Below are positions 1 through 8,507 of a DNA stretch of 64,000 bases, piece after piece. Each line of letters starts with the position of its first letter. Positions within the stretch are counted from its first letter, which is position 1. The notes beneath the pieces were generated by a model. The model saw only the letters and a list, made by a program, of their open reading frames with translations, had not been told where the DNA came from and did not search any database. The stretch covers positions 29,190 to 93,189 of the forward strand of contig JAUXXH010000016.1 of assembly GCA_030684935.1 (NCBI GenBank), written 5' to 3'. Source of the stretch: Pseudolabrys sp. (lineage in GTDB: Bacteria > Pseudomonadota > Alphaproteobacteria > Rhizobiales > Xanthobacteraceae). The translations under genes and the position numbers were made by a program.

Positions 1-1530
1 GAGGCGATCGAGCGCGGCGCCATCAAGGCGCTGTGGGTGATGGCGACCAATCCCGCGGTGTCGTTGCCGCGCGCCGGCGCCATGCAAGACGCCATGCGCA
101 AGCTCGATCTGTTCGTGGTGTCGGAGAACATGCTGTCCAACGACACCGTCAATGCCGGCGCGCAGATTCTGTTGCCAGCGGCGGCCTGGGGCGAGAAGGA
201 CGGCACCGTCACCAATTCGGAGCGCCGCATCTCGCGGCAGCGGCCGTTTCTGCCACTGCCGGGCGAAGCCAGAGCCGACTGGTGGATCGTGGGAGAAGTG
301 GCGCGGCGCATGGGCTTCGGCGCGGCGTTCGATTATCGCTCGGCCGCCGACATCTTCCGTGAACACGCGGCGCTGTCGGCGTTCGAGAATGACGGCACGC
401 GCGATTTCGATATCGGTGCCTTGGCTTCGCTCGGCGACGAGGATTACAACGCCCTCGACCCGGTGCAGTGGCCGGCTTCTTCACCCTCCCCTGAAAGGGG
501 AGGTAAAGAGAAGCGGTTCTTCGCCGACGGCCGGTTCTACACGCCGGACGGCAAGGCGCGGCTGATCGCGCCGGAGCATCCGCTGCCGCGCGTGGCGCTG
601 ACGCCGGAGTTTCCTTTGCGGCTCAACACCGGCCGGGTGCGCGACCAATGGCACACCATGACGCGCACGGGCCTGAGCCCGCGACTCGGCGCGCATCTGC
701 CGGAGCCGTTTGTCGAAGTGCACGCGGCTGACGCGGCGGCCATGGGACTCGTCGATGGTGGTTTTGCTCGCCTTGCCTCGCCCTACGGCGCGTGCGTGCT
801 GAAGGTGAAGATCAGCGAGGGCCAGCAGCGCGGCGCGCTGTTTGCGCCGATCCACTGGAGCCATGAGACGGCCTCATCGGCGCGCATCGGCGACCTGGTC
901 GGGCCGGCCAACGATCCATATTCCGGACAGCCCGAGTCCAAGGCGACGCCGGTCGTAATTGTGCCGGTTGATTTCGCCTGCCGTGGCTTCGCGCTGTCGC
1001 GCGCGCCATTGGCTTTGCCTGAGGGTACCTGGTGGGCGCGGGTCGCGGTGGCGCAGGGCGAGGGGTTGCTGCTCGCCAGCAACGACACGCCGGATGTTTG
1101 GCACGCCCGCGCGCAGACGATGTTCGGCACCGGCGCCGAACTGGCCGAATATGTCGACGCGCCGCGCCGTAGCTACCGCGTCGCCGCCTTTGTCGATGGC
1201 CGCCTGGTAGGCTGCCTGTTCATCGGCGCGGCCGGCGCCGTGCCGTCATGGGACGCGGTGAAGGCGCTGTTCGAGGCGGAGAATCTGGGCGAAGCGCAGC
1301 GGCGGTCTGTGCTGTCCGGCAAATCGGCCGACGGCCTCGCCGATCCGGGCCCGGTGATCTGCGCCTGCTTCGGCGTCGGATTGAACACCATACGCGCCGC
1401 GCTTGCGAGCGGCGCGGCGGCCAGCGTCGCCGACATCGGCGCCGCGTTGCGCGCCGGCACCAATTGCGGCTCCTGCCTGCCCGAACTCAAGAGGATCGTC
1501 AGCCATGACCGCATCCCGCAAACCGCTTGA
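1..1530 (+). CDS. nasA: Assimilatory nitrate reductase catalytic subunit, C-terminal part (5' end outside window)
   Basis: The open frame runs in from base 1, so only the last 509 residues are present. They match the C-terminal half of molybdopterin (bis-MGD) nitrate reductases of the NasA type, which reduce nitrate to nitrite in the cytoplasm. Visible are the end of the catalytic domain, the dinucleotide-binding C-terminal domain (around the RLNTGRVRDQWHTMTR segment) and a BFD-like [2Fe-2S] domain at the very end with CxC and CxxC cysteines (CACFGVG and NCGSC). The overlapping downstream gene makes siroheme, the cofactor of nitrite reductase, which supports assimilation rather than respiration. 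An 8-bp palindrome at 485-503 encodes a short Ser/Pro/Glu/Gly/Lys-rich insert in frame. The family call is firm; NasA versus another assimilatory type is inferred from the BFD tail and the neighbour. Confidence 0.9.
   Translation, partial: EAIERGAIKALWVMATNPAVSLPRAGAMQDAMRKLDLFVVSENMLSNDTVNAGAQILLPAAAWGEKDGTVTNSERRISRQRPFLPLPGEARADWWIVGEVARRMGFGAAFDYRSAADIFREHAALSAFENDGTRDFDIGALASLGDEDYNALDPVQWPASSPSPERGGKEKRFFADGRFYTPDGKARLIAPEHPLPRVALTPEFPLRLNTGRVRDQWHTMTRTGLSPRLGAHLPEPFVEVHAADAAAMGLVDGGFARLASPYGACVLKVKISEGQQRGALFAPIHWSHETASSARIGDLVGPANDPYSGQPESKATPVVIVPVDFACRGFALSRAPLALPEGTWWARVAVAQGEGLLLASNDTPDVWHARAQTMFGTGAELAEYVDAPRRSYRVAAFVDGRLVGCLFIGAAGAVPSWDAVKALFEAENLGEAQRRSVLSGKSADGLADPGPVICACFGVGLNTIRAALASGAAASVADIGAALRAGTNCGSCLPELKRIVSHDRIPQTA
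485..503. repeat. Short palindromic element inside the nitrate reductase coding sequence
   Basis: Eight-base perfect inverted repeat (CCTCCCCT and AGGGGAGG) with a three-base loop. It resembles the C/G-rich hairpins of the intergenic repeat at 56054-56200. It is translated in frame as part of a low-complexity Ser-Pro-Ser-Pro-Glu-Arg-Gly-Gly stretch between two otherwise normal domain segments. Confidence 0.55.
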
Positions 1531-2917
1531 AGCACCTCCGCCGCGCATGGCGCCGCTGGCGCGGCTGCCGGTGTTTCTGGCGCTCGCCGGAAAGCGTGTG
1601 GTGCTGGTCGGCGACGGTCAGGCGGTGGACTGGAAGCGGGAATTGCTGGAAGCGGTTGGCGCCAATGTGCAGCGCTATGCCGTCAACGAATGGATGCCGG
1701 GCGATCTGCGCGGCGCCGCGATCGCCGTCGGCGGCTTTGACGACGATGCCGCGGCTCATGAATTTTGCGCGGCGGCGCGCGCCGCCGGCGTGCCGGTCAA
1801 TGTGATCGACAAGCCCGCTTACTGCGACTTCGCCTTCGGCGCCATCGTCAATCGCTCGCCGCTGGTGATCGGCATTTCCACCGACGGCGCGGCACCGGTG
1901 TTCGCACAAGCGATCCGCGCCAAACTGGAGGCGCTGCTGCCGAACGGCTTTGCCGGCTGGGCCGCCGCGGCGGCGCGCTGGCGCGACGCGGTCAGGGAAT
2001 CGGGGCTGTCTTTCGCCGGGCGCCGGAACTTCTGGCAGAAATTCACCGCGCATGCGGTCGCCCATCCGGATGCTACGCCGCGTGACGGCGACTTCGATCG
2101 CTTCATTGCCGACGTCAAAGGGCTCGGCAGCGCGGTCGAACACGGTTCGGTGACGCTGGTCGGCGCCGGGCCGGGCGATCCCGAACTGCTGACGCTGCGC
2201 GCGGTGCGCGCGCTGCAAGCGGCCGACGTCATCCTGTTCGACGATCTGGTGTCGTGCGACGTGCTCGACTTCGCCCGCCGCGAGGCGAAGAAGATGCTGG
2301 TCGGCAAGACCGGCTTCGGCCCGTCCTGCAAGCAGGACGACATCAATGCGCTGATGGTGAGCCTCGCCAGACAGGGCAAGCGCGTGGTGCGGCTCAAGGG
2401 CGGCGATCCGCTGATCTTCGGCCGCGCCACCGAAGAGATCGAGGCCTGCGAGGCCGCCGGTCTTGCGGTCGAGATCGTGCCCGGCATCACCGCGGCGCAG
2501 GGCGCGGCGGCCAGGCTCGGCATCCCGCTGACCGGGCGGGCGCAATCGCGCCGCCTGCAATATGTCACCGGCCATGCGCGTGACGGCCAGTTGCCGGGCG
2601 ACATCGACTGGCGGGCGCTGGCTGATCCGTCGACCACCACAGCGATCTACATGCCGGCCAAAACGCTGGAAGCGCTGGTGGCGCGCGCTATCGCCGAAGG
2701 GCTCGACCCGCAGACGCCGGCGCTGGCTATTTCACGGGCCACCCGGCCGGATCAAGCGCAAGTGGCGGCGTCCATTGCCGACCTGCCGGCGCGGCTGGCG
2801 GAAGCCAGGCTACCCGGTCCAATGCTGGTCATGATGGGGCGCGTCATGGCGGTCAGAACGCAGCCGAACGCGGCCGGAGCCGATGCTCCGGCCGCTCAGC
2901 AAATGGTAATGGCGTAG
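1505..2917 (+). CDS. cysG: Siroheme synthase (precorrin-2 dehydrogenase/ferrochelatase plus uroporphyrinogen-III methyltransferase)
   Basis: A 470-residue fusion close in length to E. coli CysG. The N-terminal half (about residues 20-215) is the dehydrogenase/ferrochelatase module with the NVID and STDGAAPV segments. The C-terminal half (about 215-455) is the SAM-dependent methyltransferase with VGAGPGDPELLT, RLKGGDPLIFGR and VPGITAA motifs. It makes siroheme for assimilatory nitrite and sulfite reductases. I chose ATG 1505, which gives a 26-base overlap with the nitrate reductase and a normal N-terminus; the open frame reaches further upstream only inside that gene. The nucleotide-binding loop reads VGDGQAVDWK where E. 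coli CysG has VGGGDVAERK, so the glycine loop is only partly conserved. The two genes are probably co-transcribed. Confidence 0.92.
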   Translation: MTASRKPLEAPPPRMAPLARLPVFLALAGKRVVLVGDGQAVDWKRELLEAVGANVQRYAVNEWMPGDLRGAAIAVGGFDDDAAAHEFCAAARAAGVPVNVIDKPAYCDFAFGAIVNRSPLVIGISTDGAAPVFAQAIRAKLEALLPNGFAGWAAAAARWRDAVRESGLSFAGRRNFWQKFTAHAVAHPDATPRDGDFDRFIADVKGLGSAVEHGSVTLVGAGPGDPELLTLRAVRALQAADVILFDDLVSCDVLDFARREAKKMLVGKTGFGPSCKQDDINALMVSLARQGKRVVRLKGGDPLIFGRATEEIEACEAAGLAVEIVPGITAAQGAAARLGIPLTGRAQSRRLQYVTGHARDGQLPGDIDWRALADPSTTTAIYMPAKTLEALVARAIAEGLDPQTPALAISRATRPDQAQVAASIADLPARLAEARLPGPMLVMMGRVMAVRTQPNAAGADAPAAQQMVMA

Positions 2918-2935
2918 CGTGGACGTGCTGGACGT

Positions 2936-3019
2936 CTAGTACCAGCGTCCGCGGCCGTACCAGCCGCCGCCAGCCAGCAGCAGAACCAGAATAATGACAA
3001 TCAGGAGGGTGCTGTCCAT
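2936..3019 (-). CDS. Very small single-pass membrane protein (27 aa)
   Basis: A 27-codon frame with ATG at 3017-3019 and a GGAG box about eight bases upstream. The peptide is MDST, then about twelve hydrophobic residues (Leu/Ile/Val), then a Gly-Trp-Tyr-Arg tail ending GRWY. A short acidic start, one transmembrane helix and a glycine/aromatic tail recall the tiny membrane peptides common in rhizobia, but I cannot assign a function. It lies convergent to siroheme synthase, whose stop is 18 bases away. It is supported by the ribosome binding site and the coherent hydrophobic pattern, not by a recognised family. Confidence 0.6.
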   Translation of the reverse strand: MDSTLLIVIILVLLLAGGGWYGRGRWY

Positions 3020-3086
3020 CGCCGTCACTCCGAGGTTGCATCTCTTCGATACAAGCGGCGGCGGCGGAGATTGTTCCAGCGAAAGG

Positions 3087-3131
3087 AGCCCCGTGACCGG
3101 CTCGGGGGGGCGAGGGGGAGGTCACGGGGCT
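3087..3131. terminator. Strong stem-loop, terminator-like
   Basis: A perfect 12-bp inverted repeat (AGCCCCGTGACC at 3087-3098, GGTCACGGGGCT at 3120-3131) encloses a G-rich 21-base loop and is followed by TTT. It lies in the gap between a small minus-strand gene and a small plus-strand gene. It could end plus-strand transcripts from the nasA-cysG side, but the T run is short. Confidence 0.45.
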
Positions 3132-3295
3132 TTACGCGGTTTCCATCACGCATGATGAAGAACCCGAATCGCAACGTCTCGGCAGGCGATCCGTTCCCTG
3201 GAACGGCTTGCCATGAAGCGGCCACGACACGGCCCCGAATCAGGAACCTTCTGATCGGCCACAGATTCTCTGTCGAGACCCACGGGAAACGGATC

Positions 3296-3487
3296 ATGGC
3301 CGCGCGCGCGAAAAAGAAGATGCAGACATTCCACGCCACGATGATTGTGACGCGGGCCGAAGAGTGGTGCGTCGATGCCACTAGCGCCGAGGAGGCGAAG
3401 GCGCTGCTGGCGGCCGGCGAAGGCCACCGGTGCCGGCCGGGCGACGCCCTGCATGTCGAACTGGAGCAACTGTTCGACAACCACTAG
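3296..3487 (+). CDS. Small conserved-type hypothetical protein (63 aa)
   Basis: The frame is open from 3071, but the protein-like part starts at ATG 3296 (MAARAKKK) or ATG 3320 (MQTFHATM). The product is soluble, mixed alpha/beta-looking and acidic at the C-terminus, with the segments EEWCVDATSAEEAKALLAAGEGHRCRPGD broken into an Ala/Glu helix and a Cys/His-containing turn. I recognise the general look of a small rhizobial protein of unknown function but no named domain. It stands alone, convergent with pfkB 22 bases downstream. Confidence 0.55.
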   Translation: MAARAKKKMQTFHATMIVTRAEEWCVDATSAEEAKALLAAGEGHRCRPGDALHVELEQLFDNH

Positions 3488-3509
3488 CCTAGCGGCAATA
3501 TGTGCGCCG

Positions 3510-4457
3510 CTATCGCGTTGGGATCTCGTCGATCTTCACGTCCGGCATCAGCCGCTTCACGTCGGCCTCGCTGCACAGTTCCGTGCCGGCGGTCATGACC
3601 GCTGCCGTCCCTGCCGCCATCGCCACCCGGAACGCCTCTGGCCATTCCTTGCCGGCCGCCAGCGCCGAGACCATGCCGCCCAGGAAACTGTCGCCGGCGC
3701 CGACTGCGCTGACCGCCTCGATCTCCATCGGCTGCGCCCGCCAGACCTGATCCTTGGTCACCAGCATGGCGCCGTCGTGGCCGAGCGTCAAAGCGACCGC
3801 CTCGGTCCATCCGCGTCCGATCAGGTCGCGGCAGGCGCTGGCGCGGTCCGCGTCGGTCTCGAGCTTTCGGCCGCTGAATTCATTCAACTCGTTCTGGTTA
3901 GGCTTGATCAATGTCACGCCTTCCTCCAGCGCCGCGCCCAGCGACGCGCCCGAGGTGTCGACGATGATCTTGGCGCCAAGTTTCTTGGCGCACTTCGCGG
4001 TCCGGGCAAAGAAGTCCTCCGGCACGCCGGGCGGCACGCTGCCGCTGGCGACGACGAAGCGCGGTCTGTCCGGCAGCGTGGCGAGTTTCTCGAGCACCGC
4101 TTCCCATTCGGCGCGGTGCAGCGCCGAACCCGGCAAAACGAAGCGATACAATTCGCCTGTCTCGGTTTCGTAAGCGGTGAAGTTTTCACGCGTCTCGACA
4201 TGCGATGGTGTCACCATGCTGTCGATGCCTTCGCGTTCGACCAGGCGGTGCAGCAACTTGCCGATGGCGCCGCCGGTCGGGTAGATCGCGGCGACGTTGC
4301 CGCCGAGCCGGTGCGCCACCCGCGCGACGTTGATACCGCCGCCGCCGGCGTCGCGCCGCGGCGCCGAGCAGCGCAGCTTTCGCTCCGGCACGATGCGGCC
4401 GACATTCACAAACAGGTCGATGGCGGGATTGATGGTGATGGTAACAATATCGGGCAC
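3510..4457 (-). CDS. pfkB: 6-phosphofructokinase, PfkB/ribokinase family
   Basis: About 315 residues, full length for E. coli-type PfkB. It phosphorylates fructose 6-phosphate with ATP in the cytoplasm; a tagatose-phosphate or 1-phosphofructokinase role cannot be excluded. The N-terminal substrate region KLRC.AP....GGGGINVAR closely follows E. coli PfkB, and the C-terminal VGAGDS motif carries the catalytic aspartate. I chose GTG 4457 because the protein then begins directly at the first beta strand (PDIVTITINPAID). The frame extends to 4535, but the extra residues look unrelated. It is divergent from the DUF3108 gene across 240 bases. Confidence 0.87.
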   Translation of the reverse strand: MPDIVTITINPAIDLFVNVGRIVPERKLRCSAPRRDAGGGGINVARVAHRLGGNVAAIYPTGGAIGKLLHRLVEREGIDSMVTPSHVETRENFTAYETETGELYRFVLPGSALHRAEWEAVLEKLATLPDRPRFVVASGSVPPGVPEDFFARTAKCAKKLGAKIIVDTSGASLGAALEEGVTLIKPNQNELNEFSGRKLETDADRASACRDLIGRGWTEAVALTLGHDGAMLVTKDQVWRAQPMEIEAVSAVGAGDSFLGGMVSALAAGKEWPEAFRVAMAAGTAAVMTAGTELCSEADVKRLMPDVKIDEIPTR

Positions 4458-4697
4458 GTTCTGGATTCCATTCCGTCGGTCGCTGAAATTGCTCAGGCTA
4501 ATCAAGGGAGATTGGTATATTTGTCGCGATGACAACCCTAAGTCGGGTAAATCGGCCGGTAACGGGGATAACTCAACGTTTGCTGGTGCCGAGCGTTCCG
4601 CCGTCCCTGTCGCGGGCTGCCGGTGTAGCTGCCATTCGGTTCGGTGCTATATTGCAGGGCGATTCCGCAACGATTCCTTTCGGTGACTGACGCTGCC

Positions 4698-5513
4698 ATG
4701 ATTCTCCCCGCACGAGCGCGTCTTGCGGCTGTAGCCGTACTGGGGGCGTCGCTGCTGTCGGCGGCGGGTCCTTCGGCCTGGGCGGAGGGGCGACTCGCGT
4801 CGCATTACACGATTTCGATGGCCGGCGTGCCGATCGGCCGGATCGTCTGGATCGTCGACATCGCGGAGACGCGTTACACCGCCACCGCCAGCGGAAAGGC
4901 CGGCGGCGTGCTGAGCGTGCTGGTGAGCGGCGAGGGTACGGTGACGGCGCAGGGCGCGATCGCCGATCGTCAGCTCAAGCCCGCCACATTCGTGTCCGCC
5001 ATCACCGATGAAGATGGCGATGGCGAGTTGCGCATGCGTTTTGAGAACGGTGCCGTCAGGGATCTGGTTGCGCCGGTACTGCCGCAGAAGCGCGTGCCGG
5101 TCACCGAGGCCCATCGCAGCGGTGTGAGCGATCCCCTCAGCGCGGTGCTGATTCCGGAGACCGACGGCGATCCGCTGGCGTCGGCGAACTGCAACCGGGT
5201 GCTGGCGGTCTTCGACGGCCGCCGGCGCTATGATCTCGCGATGACGTTCAAGCGGGTCGACAAGGTCAAGCTCAAGCAGGGCTACACCGGCCTGGTGCTG
5301 GTGTGCGGCGTCGTCCTGCATCCGATTGCCGGCCATCGCGCCGACAGTGTTGTGGTGAAATATGTGGCGGGACGCCGCGACATGGAGGCCTGGTTTGCGC
5401 CGATTGCCGGCGCCGGCGTTATCGCACCGGTCCGGGTCATGATTCCAACCTTGCTTGGCACGCTGGAGGTGGCGGCCGACCAGTTCGAGGCCGAACGGGC
5501 GCCGCCGCGATGA
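4698..5513 (+). CDS. DUF3108 domain-containing exported protein
   Basis: 271 residues. Residues 1-28 form a signal peptide (arginine start, hydrophobic core, Ala-rich cleavage site near SAWAEG). The rest is a beta-rich DUF3108 domain, a periplasmic family of unknown function. Typical features are the HYTISMAGVPIG opening, an early VLSGEG-like strand pair and the two-cysteine segment SANCNRVLAVFDGRRRYDL followed by GLVLVCGVVLHPIAGH, which could form a disulfide. ATG 4698 begins the signal peptide; the frame is open from 4644 without a better start. A 151-base gap separates it from the L,D-transpeptidase, so a shared transcript is possible but not shown. Confidence 0.8.
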   Translation: MILPARARLAAVAVLGASLLSAAGPSAWAEGRLASHYTISMAGVPIGRIVWIVDIAETRYTATASGKAGGVLSVLVSGEGTVTAQGAIADRQLKPATFVSAITDEDGDGELRMRFENGAVRDLVAPVLPQKRVPVTEAHRSGVSDPLSAVLIPETDGDPLASANCNRVLAVFDGRRRYDLAMTFKRVDKVKLKQGYTGLVLVCGVVLHPIAGHRADSVVVKYVAGRRDMEAWFAPIAGAGVIAPVRVMIPTLLGTLEVAADQFEAERAPPR

Positions 5514-5664
5514 GCGCGGGGGCAGAGCCGTGCCACATTTCGTGGCGACGAGATGTCATACCCGGAATGTGGTTTCCCCGGATGACCGGTCCGCCCGATT
5601 GGGGTATGAGACGACGGCTCCCGCCGCGCGCTGCGCCCATTCCCTCCCCGGTAGACCGCTTATC

Positions 5665-6324
5665 ATGACCGACAGTCCCGCCTCCAAGTCCCGCCTCAGC
5701 CGCCGTTCGATGATGCTGGGCCTCCCTTTGTTCGTGGCCGGGTGCGGCTTGGGCCCCGACGGGTTCGACGGCTGGCCAGGTTTCGGCGGCGGCTACGGCA
5801 CTATCAGTGATGGCGGTTTCATCATCCCGGCGCTCGACACGACCTCCATCGATTCCAGTCTGCTGCGCCGGAGCGTCGCCTGGCGCGGCACGCAACGGCC
5901 GGGCAGCATCGTCGTCAATATTCCGGAGCGGAAACTCTATCTGATCGCCGAGAACGGGCGGGCCTTGCGCTATTCCGTCGGCGTCGGCCGCGCCGAAGGC
6001 CTGAATTTCCGCGGCACTGGCGTCATCGGCCGCAAGGAGAAGTGGCCGCGCTGGACGCCGACCGCCAACATGATGGTGGCGATGCCGCAATACAGGGCCT
6101 ACGCCGGTGGCATGCCCGGCGGCCTCGACAATCCGCTCGGTGCGCGGGCGCTGTATCTGTTCCGCGGCGGCGCCGACACCTATTTCCGGCTGCACGGCAC
6201 CACCGAGCCGGAGAGCATCGGCCGCGCCGTCTCCAGCGGCTGCATCCGCCTTTTCAACCACGACATCATCGATCTCTACGAGCGCGTGCCGACCGGTACA
6301 ACCGTCACCGTGGTCCAGCGCTAA
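5665..6324 (+). CDS. L,D-transpeptidase (ErfK/YbiS/YkuD family) lipoprotein
   Basis: 219 residues. The N-terminus has an RRS basic patch, a hydrophobic stretch and a lipobox (VAGC), so it is probably a lipoprotein. The YkuD domain follows the family pattern HGTxxxxxIGRxxSxGCIR, with the catalytic cysteine in SSGCIRLFN near residue 192 and the motif histidine just before it. These enzymes make 3-3 peptidoglycan cross-links or attach proteins to peptidoglycan in the periplasm. The frame is open from 5455, but that part lies in the previous gene and spacer; ATG 5665 gives the clean signal sequence. Confidence 0.88.
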   Translation: MTDSPASKSRLSRRSMMLGLPLFVAGCGLGPDGFDGWPGFGGGYGTISDGGFIIPALDTTSIDSSLLRRSVAWRGTQRPGSIVVNIPERKLYLIAENGRALRYSVGVGRAEGLNFRGTGVIGRKEKWPRWTPTANMMVAMPQYRAYAGGMPGGLDNPLGARALYLFRGGADTYFRLHGTTEPESIGRAVSSGCIRLFNHDIIDLYERVPTGTTVTVVQR

Positions 6325-6457
6325 GTCTCAACGCCGCAACTAGCGGCGTTCACTGGCACATTTCAGGATGAATTGCCGCGCGGTTTATGCCAGCCTCGCG
6401 GGCCGCCGCGTTTTTCTGCCGGGAGCGCGGCCAACAAGTCCCTGAGGAAACAAGTTC

Positions 6458-8143
6458 ATGAACGTGCATGCCGCCCCAGCCACCACCGAATCCATTCTGA
6501 TCGAGAAAGACGTCGACGTGCCGATGCGCGATGGCGCGCGGCTCAAGGCCGACGTTTTTCGTCCCAAAGACGGCGCGCGCGTGCCGGCGCTGCTGAACCT
6601 CGGTCCTTATCAAAAGGACAAGCTCTGGCTGACACCCGATACCCTGGAGGAAAAGCAGAACCCGTACATGAACTGGGAGACGGCCAATCCGCTGTGGTGG
6701 GTGCCGAATGGCTACGCCACCGTGCGCGTCGACGGCCGCGGTAGCGGCAAGTCGTCCGGTCACTTCGAGCCGTGGTCGTTGTCCGAGGCTATCGACTTTT
6801 ACGACGCCATCGAGTGGGCGGCGAAACAGCCCTGGTGCAACGGCAATGTCGGGCTGACCGGGATTTCCTACTACGCGATGAACCAGTGGTTCGTCGCCAA
6901 TCTCAATCCGCCATCACTGAAGGCGATCATGCCGTGGGAAGGCGCCGCCGACCTGTACCGCGACGCGCTGTTTCACGGCGGCATCCTCAACGTGTTCATG
7001 ACCAACTGGGTCACCGCGCATACCCTGCACCACTTGCTGGGCCGCGCTTCGCGCGAGGAACCCGATCGCTGGCGCACCAACGCGCTGTACCGCTGGGTCC
7101 GGGCCAGCCTCGACAGCGGTGAACTGCGCGACTCGCAGGCGCAGTGGGACCAGATCAAGGTGCCGATGTACACGGTCGGCAACTGGTCCGGCTTCGGCCT
7201 GCATTTGCGCGGCAACACCGAGGCCTACAACCGCGCCGCATCGAAGCACAAGAAGATGCGTATCCACGCCGGCAGTCACGTGCACGCCTTCTATACCGAG
7301 GAGGGGCGCACCGATCAGTTGCGCTTCTTCGATCACTGGCTCAAGGGCGTCGACAACGGCATCATGAAAGAGCCGCCGGTGAAGCTGGCGATCCGCAAGG
7401 GCAACGACGTGCTGGAGTGGCGGCACGAAAACGAATGGCCGCTGGCGCGCACGCAGTGGACCAAGATGTATTTCGATCTGTCCAAGGCGCCGCCGGAAGG
7501 CCAGCCGCAGACCGGGCAACTGGTGACCGAAAATCCGAAGACCACGAGTTCCAGCACCTATTCCACCTTCGGTCTCGGCACCATGGGATCGACCTCGGCC
7601 GCTTCGTCGCAGGTGATGGGCGGCGGCGGCATCAAGCCGGGCATGGGCGTGGCGCTGGAAACACCGCCGCTGCTGAACGATGTCGAGGTCACCGGGCCGC
7701 TGATGGCGAGCTTCTGGGTGTCGAGCGAATCCGAGGACATGGATCTGTTTCTGACGCTGCGGCATTTCGACGGCGATGGAAATGAAATTCTCGAGACCGG
7801 GCAGCAGGGCGCGCCGGTTCCGGTGGCGAAGGGGTGGCTGCGTGTGTCGCACCGCGAGCTCGATCCCGAATTGACGCTGCCCTATCGCCCCTATCACAAG
7901 CATCAGCGCCGGCAGTATCTGGAACCCGGCGAAATCGTGAAGGTCGAGGTCGAGATCTGGCCGACCTCGATGGTGTTCTCAAAAGGCCATCGCATCCGGC
8001 TCGATGTGCAGCCACGCGACGGCGCCGGCAGCGCGGGCTATCTGCACTACCACGCCGATTACAACACCGGGCGTAACACCATCTATGCCGGTGGCGAGCG
8101 GGAGTCCTATCTGCTGCTGCCGGTCATCCCGGCGAAAGCCTGA
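6458..8143 (+). CDS. CocE/NonD (S15-type) alpha/beta hydrolase
   Basis: 561 residues. The N-terminal alpha/beta hydrolase domain carries the nucleophile elbow GISYYA (Ser about 137), where CocE/X-prolyl dipeptidyl peptidase relatives have GxSYxG. The preceding VDGRGSGKSSG segment is also typical. The C-terminal third (from about residue 385) is the jelly-roll X-Pro-peptidase C-terminal domain. Members cleave esters, amides or peptides and the substrate cannot be read from sequence. No signal peptide is seen, so it is probably cytoplasmic. It appears to be a single gene; the region to the next start holds a hairpin-like GC-rich spacer only. Confidence 0.87.
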   Translation: MNVHAAPATTESILIEKDVDVPMRDGARLKADVFRPKDGARVPALLNLGPYQKDKLWLTPDTLEEKQNPYMNWETANPLWWVPNGYATVRVDGRGSGKSSGHFEPWSLSEAIDFYDAIEWAAKQPWCNGNVGLTGISYYAMNQWFVANLNPPSLKAIMPWEGAADLYRDALFHGGILNVFMTNWVTAHTLHHLLGRASREEPDRWRTNALYRWVRASLDSGELRDSQAQWDQIKVPMYTVGNWSGFGLHLRGNTEAYNRAASKHKKMRIHAGSHVHAFYTEEGRTDQLRFFDHWLKGVDNGIMKEPPVKLAIRKGNDVLEWRHENEWPLARTQWTKMYFDLSKAPPEGQPQTGQLVTENPKTTSSSTYSTFGLGTMGSTSAASSQVMGGGGIKPGMGVALETPPLLNDVEVTGPLMASFWVSSESEDMDLFLTLRHFDGDGNEILETGQQGAPVPVAKGWLRVSHRELDPELTLPYRPYHKHQRRQYLEPGEIVKVEVEIWPTSMVFSKGHRIRLDVQPRDGAGSAGYLHYHADYNTGRNTIYAGGERESYLLLPVIPAKA

Positions 8144-8296
8144 CCGCGGGGGCGTCCGGCCAGAAAGCCCGGATTGATGGGTTTTTGGGCGCAGACATGG
8201 TAAATGCGGCCCGCGTCGGCGGGCCGCATTCGGGGCGCGTTGCGATCTTGGCCGATCGGCCTTATCTGCAAGGGGAACGAGGTCCGAGGAAGCCCG

Positions 8297-8485
8297 ATGC
8301 CAGCGACCAAGGCGAACGACGAACCGACCGGCGACACGGCCGTTAGTGCCGTCTTGTCGCGACCGCTGCTGGTGTTCGCCGTGTTCGGCGCGCTGATGGT
8401 GGCGGCAACCATGACGCTGTGGGGCTACTACGGCACCGCAGTCTTCTTCGAAATGGTCCGCGCCGGCTTCATCGCCTGTTTCTAG
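8297..8485 (+). CDS. Small one-helix membrane protein upstream of SCO
   Basis: 62 residues starting at ATG 8297, with GAGGAA about five bases upstream. A hydrophilic N-terminal 20 residues leads into one transmembrane helix (VFAVFGALMVAATMTLW) and a short aromatic tail ending IACF. No named family recognised. It ends 22 bases before the SCO gene and is read with it, so it may belong to copper or cytochrome oxidase assembly; that is inference from position. Confidence 0.6.
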   Translation: MPATKANDEPTGDTAVSAVLSRPLLVFAVFGALMVAATMTLWGYYGTAVFFEMVRAGFIACF

Positions 8486-8507
8486 ACAATCAAGGCAGTA
8501 ACCGTTC

